Of a stretch of DNA of 64,000 nt, positions 46,106 through 53,690 are shown piece after piece (position 1 is the stretch's first letter; the number at the start of each line of letters is the position of its first letter). The DNA lies in the NCBI RefSeq assembly GCF_014174255.1, contig NZ_JABEQJ010000008.1:1-64000 (forward strand). The letters run 5' to 3'. Both the position numbers and the translations under genes were made by a program. This stretch comes from Gluconacetobacter sacchari (GTDB taxonomy: Bacteria > Pseudomonadota > Alphaproteobacteria > Acetobacterales > Acetobacteraceae). The notes under the pieces were generated by a model. That model made no database searches, was not told where the DNA came from, and saw nothing but the letters and a program-made list of their open reading frames with translations.

Positions 46106-47584
46106 TCAATACTCCGTCTGGATCTGGCCATCGACGCGGATCACGTTGCCGATCACCTGGATCGGCATCACGTAAAGCAGCCGGTTCTTGTTCTGCGGGT
46201 CGCGCCAGAACTGCACCTGGTCGGCGAGGCCGTCGACATTCTCGATCCAGCCCTGCGCCTCCCACAGCTTCATCTGGATCAGCGCCTCGGTCTTCGCGAT
46301 CGAGGGTGTCAGCACGCCATCGGCCAACGACAGGGTCGACCCGTCGTCCGCCAATTTCAGCCGTGACCACGACGAGGTGTAGCTGCGCCATTCGTAGCGC
46401 ACCCGCGTGTCCGTCTTGACGGTCATGATGTCCTGCCAGGCCGTATCCGGCAGGCCGTTCGCATCGGTCTGGTAGGTGGTGACCACGCGTTCCAGCGACA
46501 CGGTGCCATCCTGGCCCACCTTGAAGGTGCTGCCGCCCGTGCCCAGCAGGACGTTGCGCATGGTCTCGTCGTAGAGATCGGCGTCGGCCGGCCCCAGCCC
46601 CTCCAGGCCCGTCAGCACCAGATCCTGCATCTGCCGCGCCGGATCGCTGTTCGACGCCTGCGCCGCGACCGCGCACAACACCGCGCCGGCTTCCCAGGGC
46701 GACCACAGCGGATTGTTCGCCGGCAGCACGCACAGATACGGGCAGTTCAACGTCGCCTGAAGCGCCAGCGCATCCGAATACGACCCGCGAATACCGATGA
46801 AGCCGTGGGCATCCTTGCGGACCATCGCGCCATAACGCCGCGTCAGCTCCGTCGTGAACGTCGCCAGATTCGGCGCATCGGTCAGGCACAGATGCATGTC
46901 CGTGTACCAGACGTTCGACACGGCATCGAGCGCGGACGTGATATCAGGCGATCCCGCGCCGCCGGAGAACGGCGTCACCGCAAACGTCAGCCCCGGCACC
47001 TGGTCGGCATGGGCGGCAGACATGCGCAGATCAATGCTGTTGCCATGCACACCGACTTCCTTGACGGTGAAATTCACCGACGCACTGGCTCCGTCCGCCA
47101 CGGCCGTCGCGATCGTCGCCGCGTCCGTCACGGTCGCCAGCGCGGCCACGATTGCCGCCTGCGCCTGCGCCGCCGTGGTGCCCTTGGTCAGCACCACCGG
47201 CACGCGCACGCCGCCAACCAGCACGGCAATCGTGCCGTTCCCGGTCGCGGTGCCGGCGGGCAGGATCGCGCCCGTCGCCGCAACCGCGCCCTGGGCAGGC
47301 GCGACGCCGATCACATCCACCTGCACATACGGGCCGGCGCCGAGGAACTTCACTGCCTGTCGCGCCAGCGCGGTGCCGGTGCCGAACAGCGCAGGCGGCT
47401 GGGACGGATCGGTGACGGGCACGGGCACGTTCGCCTGGGCGATCCCGCCCGCGAGCTGCCCGATCAGCAGCACGCGCAAAGGCATCGCGGTCGGCGTATT
47501 GCCGGACCGGATCGCGGTGATTTCCGCGTTCGATCCCGGCACATTCCAGTTATCCGGGATCTGGGTCAGGGAAACGGTCGTCAT
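46106..47584 (-). CDS. Tail sheath protein (Mu gp39, L)
   Basis: This 492-residue contractile sheath protein contains family-like text: FLGAGPYVQVDVIGVAPAQG, the domain PDITSALDAVSNVWYTDMHL, and a C-terminal polymerisation part (AKTEALIQMKLWEAQGWIEN; LYVMPIQVIGNVIRVDGQIQ). Its presence shows a myovirus tail. It overlaps the gp38 gene by 4 bp. Confidence 0.92.
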   Translation of the reverse strand: MTTVSLTQIPDNWNVPGSNAEITAIRSGNTPTAMPLRVLLIGQLAGGIAQANVPVPVTDPSQPPALFGTGTALARQAVKFLGAGPYVQVDVIGVAPAQGAVAATGAILPAGTATGNGTIAVLVGGVRVPVVLTKGTTAAQAQAAIVAALATVTDAATIATAVADGASASVNFTVKEVGVHGNSIDLRMSAAHADQVPGLTFAVTPFSGGAGSPDITSALDAVSNVWYTDMHLCLTDAPNLATFTTELTRRYGAMVRKDAHGFIGIRGSYSDALALQATLNCPYLCVLPANNPLWSPWEAGAVLCAVAAQASNSDPARQMQDLVLTGLEGLGPADADLYDETMRNVLLGTGGSTFKVGQDGTVSLERVVTTYQTDANGLPDTAWQDIMTVKTDTRVRYEWRSYTSSWSRLKLADDGSTLSLADGVLTPSIAKTEALIQMKLWEAQGWIENVDGLADQVQFWRDPQNKNRLLYVMPIQVIGNVIRVDGQIQTEY

Positions 47585-47802
47585 GCCTTACCTTCCGTCG
47601 GCGTCGCGGCCGTGCTGGCGGTCTTCACGGCCGGTGTGGCCGCATTTGTCGCCGGAGCGGCAACGATGTCCTTCCAGCCCCACAGACGGCGCCAGAATGC
47701 ATCGCGCAGATCCACCTCGAACGGCTCGGCACCGACCAGACGGCCGGAAGCGTCGCGCAACGTCTCGGGATGTTTGGCGACGACACGCACGATCTTGCTC
47801 AT
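47581..47802 (-). CDS. Small tail protein, DUF2635 (Mu gp38)
   Basis: The 73-residue protein has the DUF2635 pattern KHPETLRDASGRLVGAEPFE with VDLRDAFWRRL, followed by a Thr/Ala-rich tail. Its order between gp37 and the sheath fits Mu gp38. It overlaps both neighbours by 4 bp. Confidence 0.8.
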   Translation of the reverse strand: MSKIVRVVAKHPETLRDASGRLVGAEPFEVDLRDAFWRRLWGWKDIVAAPATNAATPAVKTASTAATPTEGKA

Positions 47803-48401
47803 GCCTCGGTGTCTCCAATCGGGTTGTCGTCTGGGGTAGAGGCAGTGCCGAACTGCCAGGTGCCCGAGATCTCGTTGAAATCGTCCAGGGCGGCGGCAAG
47901 GGACGCCTGATCGTAACCGACATTGGTAACGGCGACGGACAGGGTGACGATCGCCGTCCGGTCATCGATCCAGCCGGCCGCCTCCTGGTTACTGGAACCA
48001 CGCACCATCACCGTCCCGAGGCCGGCGAGCCTCTGGCCGTGCAAGGCCTGCACGGCGGCGTTCATCATCAGCGATACGCCGGGCATCGTCTTCGTGCCGG
48101 CCTGCAAATCTTCGGGCTTTTGCTGCTTCACCAGCAGGAATACCGCCAGCATCACATCGCCACGAAACAGACCATAGCTCTCTCTGGACGGGTTCCAGCT
48201 CGCGAGCGCGATCCCGACCATCGGCGCGACATTCGCCAGTTCCCTCCAGCGCTCCACGCTCATGCGCGGCTGCACCGTCTTGTAGCGGAACCGGGTCGGC
48301 AAGAATTGCGCCTGCAACAGGGCCGTCACCCCGTTGATCGCGCCCGCGACCGGGCCCCCGTCGCTATACGGCGCGATCAGGGACGTCGTGGTCTCGCTCA
48401 T
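47799..48401 (-). CDS. Tail completion protein, Mu gp37 family
   Basis: The 200-residue protein resembles Mu gp37 (DUF1834). It contains MVGIALASWNPSRESYGLFR and VKQQKPEDLQAGTKTMPGVS, and it lies between gp36 and gp38. It probably acts as a terminator or joining protein at the head-tail interface. Confidence 0.82.
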   Translation of the reverse strand: MSETTTSLIAPYSDGGPVAGAINGVTALLQAQFLPTRFRYKTVQPRMSVERWRELANVAPMVGIALASWNPSRESYGLFRGDVMLAVFLLVKQQKPEDLQAGTKTMPGVSLMMNAAVQALHGQRLAGLGTVMVRGSSNQEAAGWIDDRTAIVTLSVAVTNVGYDQASLAAALDDFNEISGTWQFGTASTPDDNPIGDTEA

Positions 48402-48817
48402 GGGCAGATCCCCCGGAAAGCCGGGGGCCGGGTCGCGACCTGGCTGAAATCGGTGCCGACATTCAGCGGCACCGCGCCGTCCAGGGTGACGCTGCCGTTA
48501 TTCACAGCCGAGAGCCATGCGATGGCATCCTTGCGATCCGCCCGCAGCGCTTCGGAGGGAGAGGTGTTCGATTTCCCCCACAGCACCCACCGCGCCAGCA
48601 CGCAGCAGTAGCGCGTCAGCACCGGCGAAGTGGCCGCCACCGGCACTGCGTAACGGCGGCGCAGATAGGAATCCATCTCGTCCGACGCCACGTTCAGCGC
48701 CATCGTGACCTGGCTCGGATCGATGGCCACCTGTTCGGCGCCCTCCGGCGTGGTGACGGAAATCAGTTCCGCCTCGCCGAACGCCGTCACCATGTCAGCC
48801 TGGGTCGCGTAGGACAT
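48398..48817 (-). CDS. Head-tail connector protein, DUF1320 (Mu gp36)
   Basis: The 139-residue protein shows the DUF1320 signature: YATQADMVTAFGEAELISVT, ALNVASDEMDSYLRRRYAVP and LTRYCCVLARWVL. It belongs to the gp15/gp6-like head-completion adaptors. Its first base overlaps the last base of the gp35 stop codon (TGATG). Confidence 0.88.
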   Translation of the reverse strand: MSYATQADMVTAFGEAELISVTTPEGAEQVAIDPSQVTMALNVASDEMDSYLRRRYAVPVAATSPVLTRYCCVLARWVLWGKSNTSPSEALRADRKDAIAWLSAVNNGSVTLDGAVPLNVGTDFSQVATRPPAFRGICP

Positions 48818-49137
48818 CAGACGAACGCCACCAGTTCCAGGTTCGGCTCCGCCGCGAGCTGCTTCAGCTCCGCTTCGCCGAAATGGTCGATCGGATAGAC
48901 CGCCACCGCCGGATGCTCGATGCCGGCGCGTCGGAAACCGGGCTCCCGACAGATGACGATCAGGCTTTCCCCAGGCACGACCTGACCGTCACCGCTGGCG
49001 GAAATCAGATGCACGCTGCCCTCGGGCTTCGTGCCGCCGGTTCCGGCCTGGATGGTGCTGCCGTCAGGCATCACCAGATCGACGACATCCGCATCGTCGG
49101 CAGGCGCAGCGGGCTTGTTCACAGGTGCGCGCGCCAT
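48817..49137 (-). CDS. Mu gp35-like protein
   Basis: The 106-residue protein has a disordered N-terminus and the text VICREPGFRRAGIEHPAVAV, as found in gp35/HI1506-type proteins located just after the capsid gene. The role is uncertain, probably in head completion. It starts 1 bp after the capsid gene's stop. Confidence 0.75.
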   Translation of the reverse strand: MARAPVNKPAAPADDADVVDLVMPDGSTIQAGTGGTKPEGSVHLISASGDGQVVPGESLIVICREPGFRRAGIEHPAVAVYPIDHFGEAELKQLAAEPNLELVAFV

Positions 49138-49138
49138 C

Positions 49139-50098
49139 TTACGCTCCCACTGCCTGCGGCAGGCGGTCGGCCGCCAGCACGTCGCAGTAATCGGCCCAGA
49201 CGTTGCTGCCCGTCACCCACGTATTGCCGTCCGGCGCCAGCACCGGCACGAACGTGGTCTTCAGCAGGCCGCGCAAGGCCCCTTCCAGGTTCTTCGGGCA
49301 CACCACCAGCGTCGGCTTCACGCCATAGGGCGTGCCGTCGCGCCGGCACTGCGACGACATGGCGGAGATGATGTCCTGGAACACGGCGCCGGTCGGCGGC
49401 CGGTTGGTGGCGATGGCATACATATGAAAGCCGAAGCCGGCCGCGCAGCGACCGTCCGTGCCCCAGACGAATTCATCGTCCCAGAAGACGTTGTCGTCGG
49501 TCAGCTTGGTCTTGGCGACGATCGCGAACGGCCGGCGCGGCTGGTAGACCATCGGCTTCAGGCCGCGCGAGGTATCGAACACATACCACCAGGGCTGCGC
49601 GGTCTCGCCCGCCTTGATGGTCAGCAGGTTGCTCCACGACACCAGACTGGCCGTGCTGTCATAACCCGGATGATCGGCGTCGAAGAACGGCTGGCCGTCC
49701 ATGCCGATACCTGTTGCCGTGCGGCCCTCGGCCAGCTTGTCATAGACGAGCTTGTCGGGCAGTTCCCCGGCCAACTGCCCCAGCTCGTCCACCTGCGGCA
49801 TCAGGAAGGCGAACTGGTCGTCATCCAGATCGTCACGGGAAATCGCCAGCGTGCCCTCGAACTTCCGGTTGGTGATGACCATCCGGTCGGCAACCGACAG
49901 CCGATGCACGACGCGCGTGCCCTTCCATTCCCGCAGTCCGGTCAGTTCGGCCAGGCGCGGATAGAAATTCGCCGCCGCCGTGGACGGGATCTCCATGGAG
50001 AACCGGTTCCAGGTCGGCGCCACGACCTCAAGGCGTTTGTTGAACGCCGTGTTGATGCGCGTGGTCAGCGCGTTGATGTTGCCTGCGTTGATATCCAT
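49139..50098 (-). CDS. Major capsid protein (Mu gp34, T)
   Basis: The 319-residue protein matches the Mu T family (HK97 fold): NAGNINALTTRINTAFNKRL near the start, EWKGTRVVHRLSVADRMVIT, DGQPFFDADHPG and the C-terminal TTFVPVLAPDGNTWVTGSNV. It forms the icosahedral head. It follows the decoration-protein gene after 12 bp. Confidence 0.92.
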   Translation of the reverse strand: MDINAGNINALTTRINTAFNKRLEVVAPTWNRFSMEIPSTAAANFYPRLAELTGLREWKGTRVVHRLSVADRMVITNRKFEGTLAISRDDLDDDQFAFLMPQVDELGQLAGELPDKLVYDKLAEGRTATGIGMDGQPFFDADHPGYDSTASLVSWSNLLTIKAGETAQPWWYVFDTSRGLKPMVYQPRRPFAIVAKTKLTDDNVFWDDEFVWGTDGRCAAGFGFHMYAIATNRPPTGAVFQDIISAMSSQCRRDGTPYGVKPTLVVCPKNLEGALRGLLKTTFVPVLAPDGNTWVTGSNVWADYCDVLAADRLPQAVGA

Positions 50099-50110
50099 CG
50101 TGCGCGTGCC

Positions 50111-50557
50111 TTACGAAATATAGGTCCAGGGGGTGCCGGTGCTGTCGATGCCGGTCAGCACGCCGACCTGGAGCCGGGCATCTCCACCCTCCGGCGTCTG
50201 GGTCAGCGAGACGGTTTCGTCATCCACCGCGTAGACGGGCGCGCCCTTGTTGGCCCACGTCGGGGCGACATCGAACGGCAATGCCCAGGCACCCTTGCGG
50301 ACCGGAACGAGGCCGGCTCCACTGTTGGCGCCATACACGTTCGACGTGCCGGTATTGTCCTGGCCGTACTGGGCGATGCCTTCGATCGCCACGATCGGCG
50401 ACGGCGGCGCGGCGGTTCCGGCCCGGACGATGGTGCCATCCTGGCACACCGCGACGACCGAGCCGCGATAGACCCGACTGGCCGACGCCACGGGATGGGC
50501 GAATTCCGGCGCATGCCCGCAGACCATGCTGTCCAGGGCGCGATCGTCAGTAAGCAT
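50111..50557 (-). CDS. Head decoration protein (DUF2190-like, Mu gp33 position)
   Basis: This 148-residue protein starts at the ATG at 50557; the open frame further upstream is a shadow of gene I. It contains RVYRGSVVAVCQDGTIVRAG and VAIEGIAQYGQDNTGTSNVY, as in small capsid-stabilising proteins next to the major capsid gene. It overlaps the I gene 3' end by 11 bp. Confidence 0.75.
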   Translation of the reverse strand: MLTDDRALDSMVCGHAPEFAHPVASASRVYRGSVVAVCQDGTIVRAGTAAPPSPIVAIEGIAQYGQDNTGTSNVYGANSGAGLVPVRKGAWALPFDVAPTWANKGAPVYAVDDETVSLTQTPEGGDARLQVGVLTGIDSTGTPWTYIS

Positions 50558-51101
50558 TGGCCGCCCCCATGGTCTTGCGATCGTCGTCGGTGATGCCCAG
50601 TGCGGCATCCATGGCCGCGACCGACTGCGCATCCGCCCCGGCCGGCAGGCCGGCCGTGGGCGCGCCCGGCTGACGCTGGTGCAGGGCGATCCGCCCGGCC
50701 GGCAGCTTGGGCAGGCCAGCGATGATCTTGCGGGCCATGTCGGGATTGCTGGTGTGCAGCGCGACCAGCTCAGTGCGCAGCACGTCGCTGATGATGTGCC
50801 CGTCCCGCGCGGCCTGTTCCACGGCGACCTCGGCATCACGCTGGGCATTCGCCGTCGTCAGCGCGGTGACCTGCGCCTGCAATGCCGTCACCTGGGCGGC
50901 GTGGGCGCTCTCGCCCTCCAGGCGCGCCCGGACACCGGTCACCAGGGCGTCGGCGCCGACATCGGCTCCCAGGCCGACCAGCGCGCCGATGCGGGAATGC
51001 AGTGAATTGGCCTGCCGCGCGGCGTCCAGCGCGCGATCGACGTCCGCCTGCGTCGCCGTGTCGGGCAGCCCGAGACGACGCGCCAGTTCTGCGAGGTCCA
51101 T
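50547..51101 (-). CDS. Internal in-frame start producing the scaffold protein (Mu Z-like)
   Basis: Codon 156 of the protease gene is an ATG (51101-51099) preceded by a strong site, AGGAGACGAGG, which fits independent initiation. The product (184 residues) would be the scaffold alone, as gene Z lies within I in Mu. Confidence 0.7.
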   Translation of the reverse strand: MDLAELARRLGLPDTATQADVDRALDAARQANSLHSRIGALVGLGADVGADALVTGVRARLEGESAHAAQVTALQAQVTALTTANAQRDAEVAVEQAARDGHIISDVLRTELVALHTSNPDMARKIIAGLPKLPAGRIALHQRQPGAPTAGLPAGADAQSVAAMDAALGITDDDRKTMGAANAY

Positions 51102-51566
51102 CCTCGTCTCCTGTCTATGGTGTAGGGAATTCACCGCCAGATTGGGGTCGTTGGTCAGCGAGACGCGCACGATGCGCGTCACGGTGCCGTCCGCCGTGTG
51201 CCGGAAGACCGGCGACACGCCGCGATAGGCATGGTCGGCCAGAGCCTCCCGGCCGCGCCGGTTCCACTCGACGCGCGCCCAGATGCCGTCGTCGCGCGAT
51301 TGCAGTTCGACTGCCCAGCCCTGCGCCGGGCTCGGCAGGCCGATCTTGGCGCCGATGTCGGTCGCATGATTTTCATCGACGGCCAGCTTGCCGTGCGCAT
51401 CGCGCATGCTGGCAGCAATCACGCCGGCCGCGTCGCGCAGGACATAAGGCCCGCGTCCGTCCACACCCTTGAACGTGCCGGCGGGCAGGATATGAATCCA
51501 CTCGGGCACACCGGCAGCGTCGGCGGCCGGCAATTGCATCATGTGGCAGGAAAGGGCAGTTCTCAT
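50547..51566 (-). CDS. Head maturation protease with scaffold (Mu gpI)
   Basis: The 339-residue protein has a protease domain (about residues 20-145) with LAVDENHATDIGAKIGLPSP, AVELQSRDDGIWARVEWN and YRGVSPVFRH. It ends in VSLTNDPNLAVNSL, a pattern conserved in Mu I proteases. A helical scaffold part (156-339) begins with MDLAELARRLGLPDTATQAD. It assembles and matures the prohead. It is the first gene after the late motif at 51599-51619. Confidence 0.88.
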   Translation of the reverse strand: MRTALSCHMMQLPAADAAGVPEWIHILPAGTFKGVDGRGPYVLRDAAGVIAASMRDAHGKLAVDENHATDIGAKIGLPSPAQGWAVELQSRDDGIWARVEWNRRGREALADHAYRGVSPVFRHTADGTVTRIVRVSLTNDPNLAVNSLHHRQETRMDLAELARRLGLPDTATQADVDRALDAARQANSLHSRIGALVGLGADVGADALVTGVRARLEGESAHAAQVTALQAQVTALTTANAQRDAEVAVEQAARDGHIISDVLRTELVALHTSNPDMARKIIAGLPKLPAGRIALHQRQPGAPTAGLPAGADAQSVAAMDAALGITDDDRKTMGAANAY

Positions 51567-51598
51567 TGCCGCCGAACATCGCGCGCGGCGGGCGCGCT

Positions 51599-51619
51599 GT
51601 GCATCATGCTAGGCAGCAC
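51599..51619 (-). promoter_or_regulatory. Putative C-type late promoter element (copy 2, before gene I)
   Basis: On the minus strand the site is GTGCTGCCTA followed by GCATGATGCAC, with GTGC/GCAC arms forming an imperfect dyad. It lies 32 bp from the gene I start codon. The stretch 51567-51781 carries no gene. In Mu the C-dependent promoter PI is at the equivalent place. Confidence 0.72.
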
Positions 51620-51781
51620 GAGGCGGATCAGGCCCCGCGATCCGACATCGCCGGATTTTCGTCCGCACAGGCCCGCATGGCATCCGGGGGCATAATCTCC
51701 CGTCCAGGGCGGCAGGCGCCGCGCTACCCCCTCTTAAACGCTCTTACGGCCCTCTTAAAATCCCATCGGCATGTCGCCCTG

Positions 51782-52288
51782 TCATCCGCGCCCGATCGCG
51801 CGGGTGAATGCGTCTTCCAACTCGCCCAGGATCATCTCGCGGTCCCCGTCCGACAGGCCGAGGTAAGGACGCGCGGGCACCGTCACCGACCCGACCTGGA
51901 CCTTGTGATCTCCCAGCATGAACACCAGCGCCTTCGCGTTCTTCGGCTTGATCACCGCGCCGAACTGGTGGACGGCGGCATAGGGCTGTTCCGAGCCGAC
52001 GAAGACCTCATTGCCCACCACGCCGGAATAGATGGTGCTGCGCAAAGTGCCACTGGCGACGAGGATCTGCGTGCCTTCCTTATCGGCCGCATAAAGGGGA
52101 TTGAGCGGGGCGTAAGACGCCCATTTGATTCCGGACGGATCTTCTCCTTCCTCGAAGCGCCGCTTGGTACTGTCCTCCAGCGCCACGCCGATCGCCGCCA
52201 GCAGCGGCGCAGGCTGCGCACCGATCGCGGCGATGCGCTCCAGGGCGGCATGCAGCCCGTCCCAATCCATGCTGATACCGATTGCCAT
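51782..52288 (-). CDS. Virion morphogenesis protein (Mu gpG, gp31)
   Basis: The 168-residue protein is of the phage virion-morphogenesis (tail completion gpS/G) family: IGVALEDSTKRRFEEGEDPS, WASYAPLNPLYAADKEG, and ARPYLGLSDGDREMILGELE at the C-terminus. It probably acts in head-tail joining. It precedes gene I, separated by the late motif region. The 136 bp between it and gene F hold only a GC-rich hairpin (CCGCCC/GGGCGG near 52361). Confidence 0.85.
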   Translation of the reverse strand: MAIGISMDWDGLHAALERIAAIGAQPAPLLAAIGVALEDSTKRRFEEGEDPSGIKWASYAPLNPLYAADKEGTQILVASGTLRSTIYSGVVGNEVFVGSEQPYAAVHQFGAVIKPKNAKALVFMLGDHKVQVGSVTVPARPYLGLSDGDREMILGELEDAFTRAIGRG

Positions 52289-52424
52289 GGAAAATTCTCC
52301 TCTGTTGCCCTATATGAGGGGCGCGGCGTGCAGCGACACCGGTGATATTCAGCCGACCATAGGACCGCCCTCGGGCGGGATCGTTTATGGGGTTCTGGCT
52401 GGCCCCATCTGCACGCCGTATTCC

Positions 52425-53690
52425 TCACTCATCGTCATCGGCCTCCACGTCTTCGGGTAGCGCCTCCAGATCGCCCGACAGGATCGGCAGATTGCGCAGA
52501 GCCTTGCGCGCCTTTTCCTTCGTCGTGCGATGGAACGACAGCAGGTAGTTCTCCGACCCGTCCGCCGTCGCCTTCACCGCCGCGCGATAGAGCTGGCCGT
52601 CGTGATGAAACAGCAGCAGCCGGCGATCGTCCTGCCGCGCCACGACATGCGGGCCTGCCAGCACCTGCGGCACCAGGCGGTAATCGGCCTCGGACAGATC
52701 GCCGTGTTTCTCGATCTGCTTTTCCATCGTCTCGCCCGACAGTCGCACGGACGCAGTATCCGACCCCAGCGCCTGGCGCACGGCATCGGGCACCACGCCG
52801 GCCTCGACATTGCCCACGGGGTGATCGCGCAACCGCAGGACCGATTCCTGCCGGGCGCGGTCGCGATGAAGATCCGGCACATCGTGCAGTGGCGTGGCGC
52901 CCGGCCGGATCGCCGTCGGCTCCGGCGCGGCTGGATGCGGCGCTGGGGCATGCGCCGGCCCCGCATCCTCGGCCGCCGGCACCGGCCCGATATGCGCGGC
53001 CTTGCCTTCCTTCCATGCCTTTCCGGGGTTGTAGGCAAAACCGGGGTCGATCCCCTCGGGCACATACAGAATCTCGCCCGTGCGCTTGTTCCGCCAGGGA
53101 AGCGCATTGATCGGGGGCGCCTGGGAAAGCATCCGGCCGGACTGGCGCAGCATCCGTTCGGAAATGACCCGCACCTCGCAATGGCAGCGCCAGCCATTGG
53201 GCGGAAAATGCGTGTTCCACCACGGATCGTCCGCGCGCAGGATCGTGCCCGACCAGGCGACATGCTGCGGGCGCGGATGCAGGCAGGTATTGTGGACATA
53301 TTCCCAGTAGGGGAACATCTCCAGCGCCTCGGGTGTGGTCATCCGGGCATAGCGCCCGGCCGAATGCGCCATTGCCATGTTGACAGTATAGATCAGGTCC
53401 GACCGCCAGCCGGGCGCGCCATGATGCACCCAGCCATGTTTCGCGACGATGGCGTCGAATTCCTTGCGGAAGGTCTTGATCGTCAGCTCGCCGGCAATGG
53501 CACGGTCCACCGCCTGCCGCAGATCCGCCAGCAGCGCCTCCGATGCCGCGCCGGCCACCATGAAGCCCCGTGCATGCGCCTCCTGCCGCAGATCATCCCA
53601 ATGGCGGGTCGGCACGTTCAGCTTCTGCCGCAGGAACTCCAGCGCCTGGCTGGGCGGCAATTGCGCCGCCCGGAGCGGGCCGTCAGCCAT
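52425..53690 (-). CDS. Minor head protein F (Mu gp30) with C-terminal nuclease-like domain
   Basis: This 421-residue protein has a Mu F / SPP1 gp7 head-morphogenesis domain (about residues 20-230). Its conserved end is NTCLHPRPQHVAWSG, DDPWWNTHFPPNGWRCHCEV. After a Pro/Ala linker, residues about 310-405 carry text like EKQIEKHGDLSEADYRLVPQ and NYLLSFHRTTKEKARK. This resembles the phage Barnase-EndoU-ColicinE5/D-RelE-like (PBECR) nuclease domains fused to such head proteins. The domain call is by memory of the family and needs a profile search. Confidence 0.82.
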   Translation of the reverse strand: MADGPLRAAQLPPSQALEFLRQKLNVPTRHWDDLRQEAHARGFMVAGAASEALLADLRQAVDRAIAGELTIKTFRKEFDAIVAKHGWVHHGAPGWRSDLIYTVNMAMAHSAGRYARMTTPEALEMFPYWEYVHNTCLHPRPQHVAWSGTILRADDPWWNTHFPPNGWRCHCEVRVISERMLRQSGRMLSQAPPINALPWRNKRTGEILYVPEGIDPGFAYNPGKAWKEGKAAHIGPVPAAEDAGPAHAPAPHPAAPEPTAIRPGATPLHDVPDLHRDRARQESVLRLRDHPVGNVEAGVVPDAVRQALGSDTASVRLSGETMEKQIEKHGDLSEADYRLVPQVLAGPHVVARQDDRRLLLFHHDGQLYRAAVKATADGSENYLLSFHRTTKEKARKALRNLPILSGDLEALPEDVEADDDE

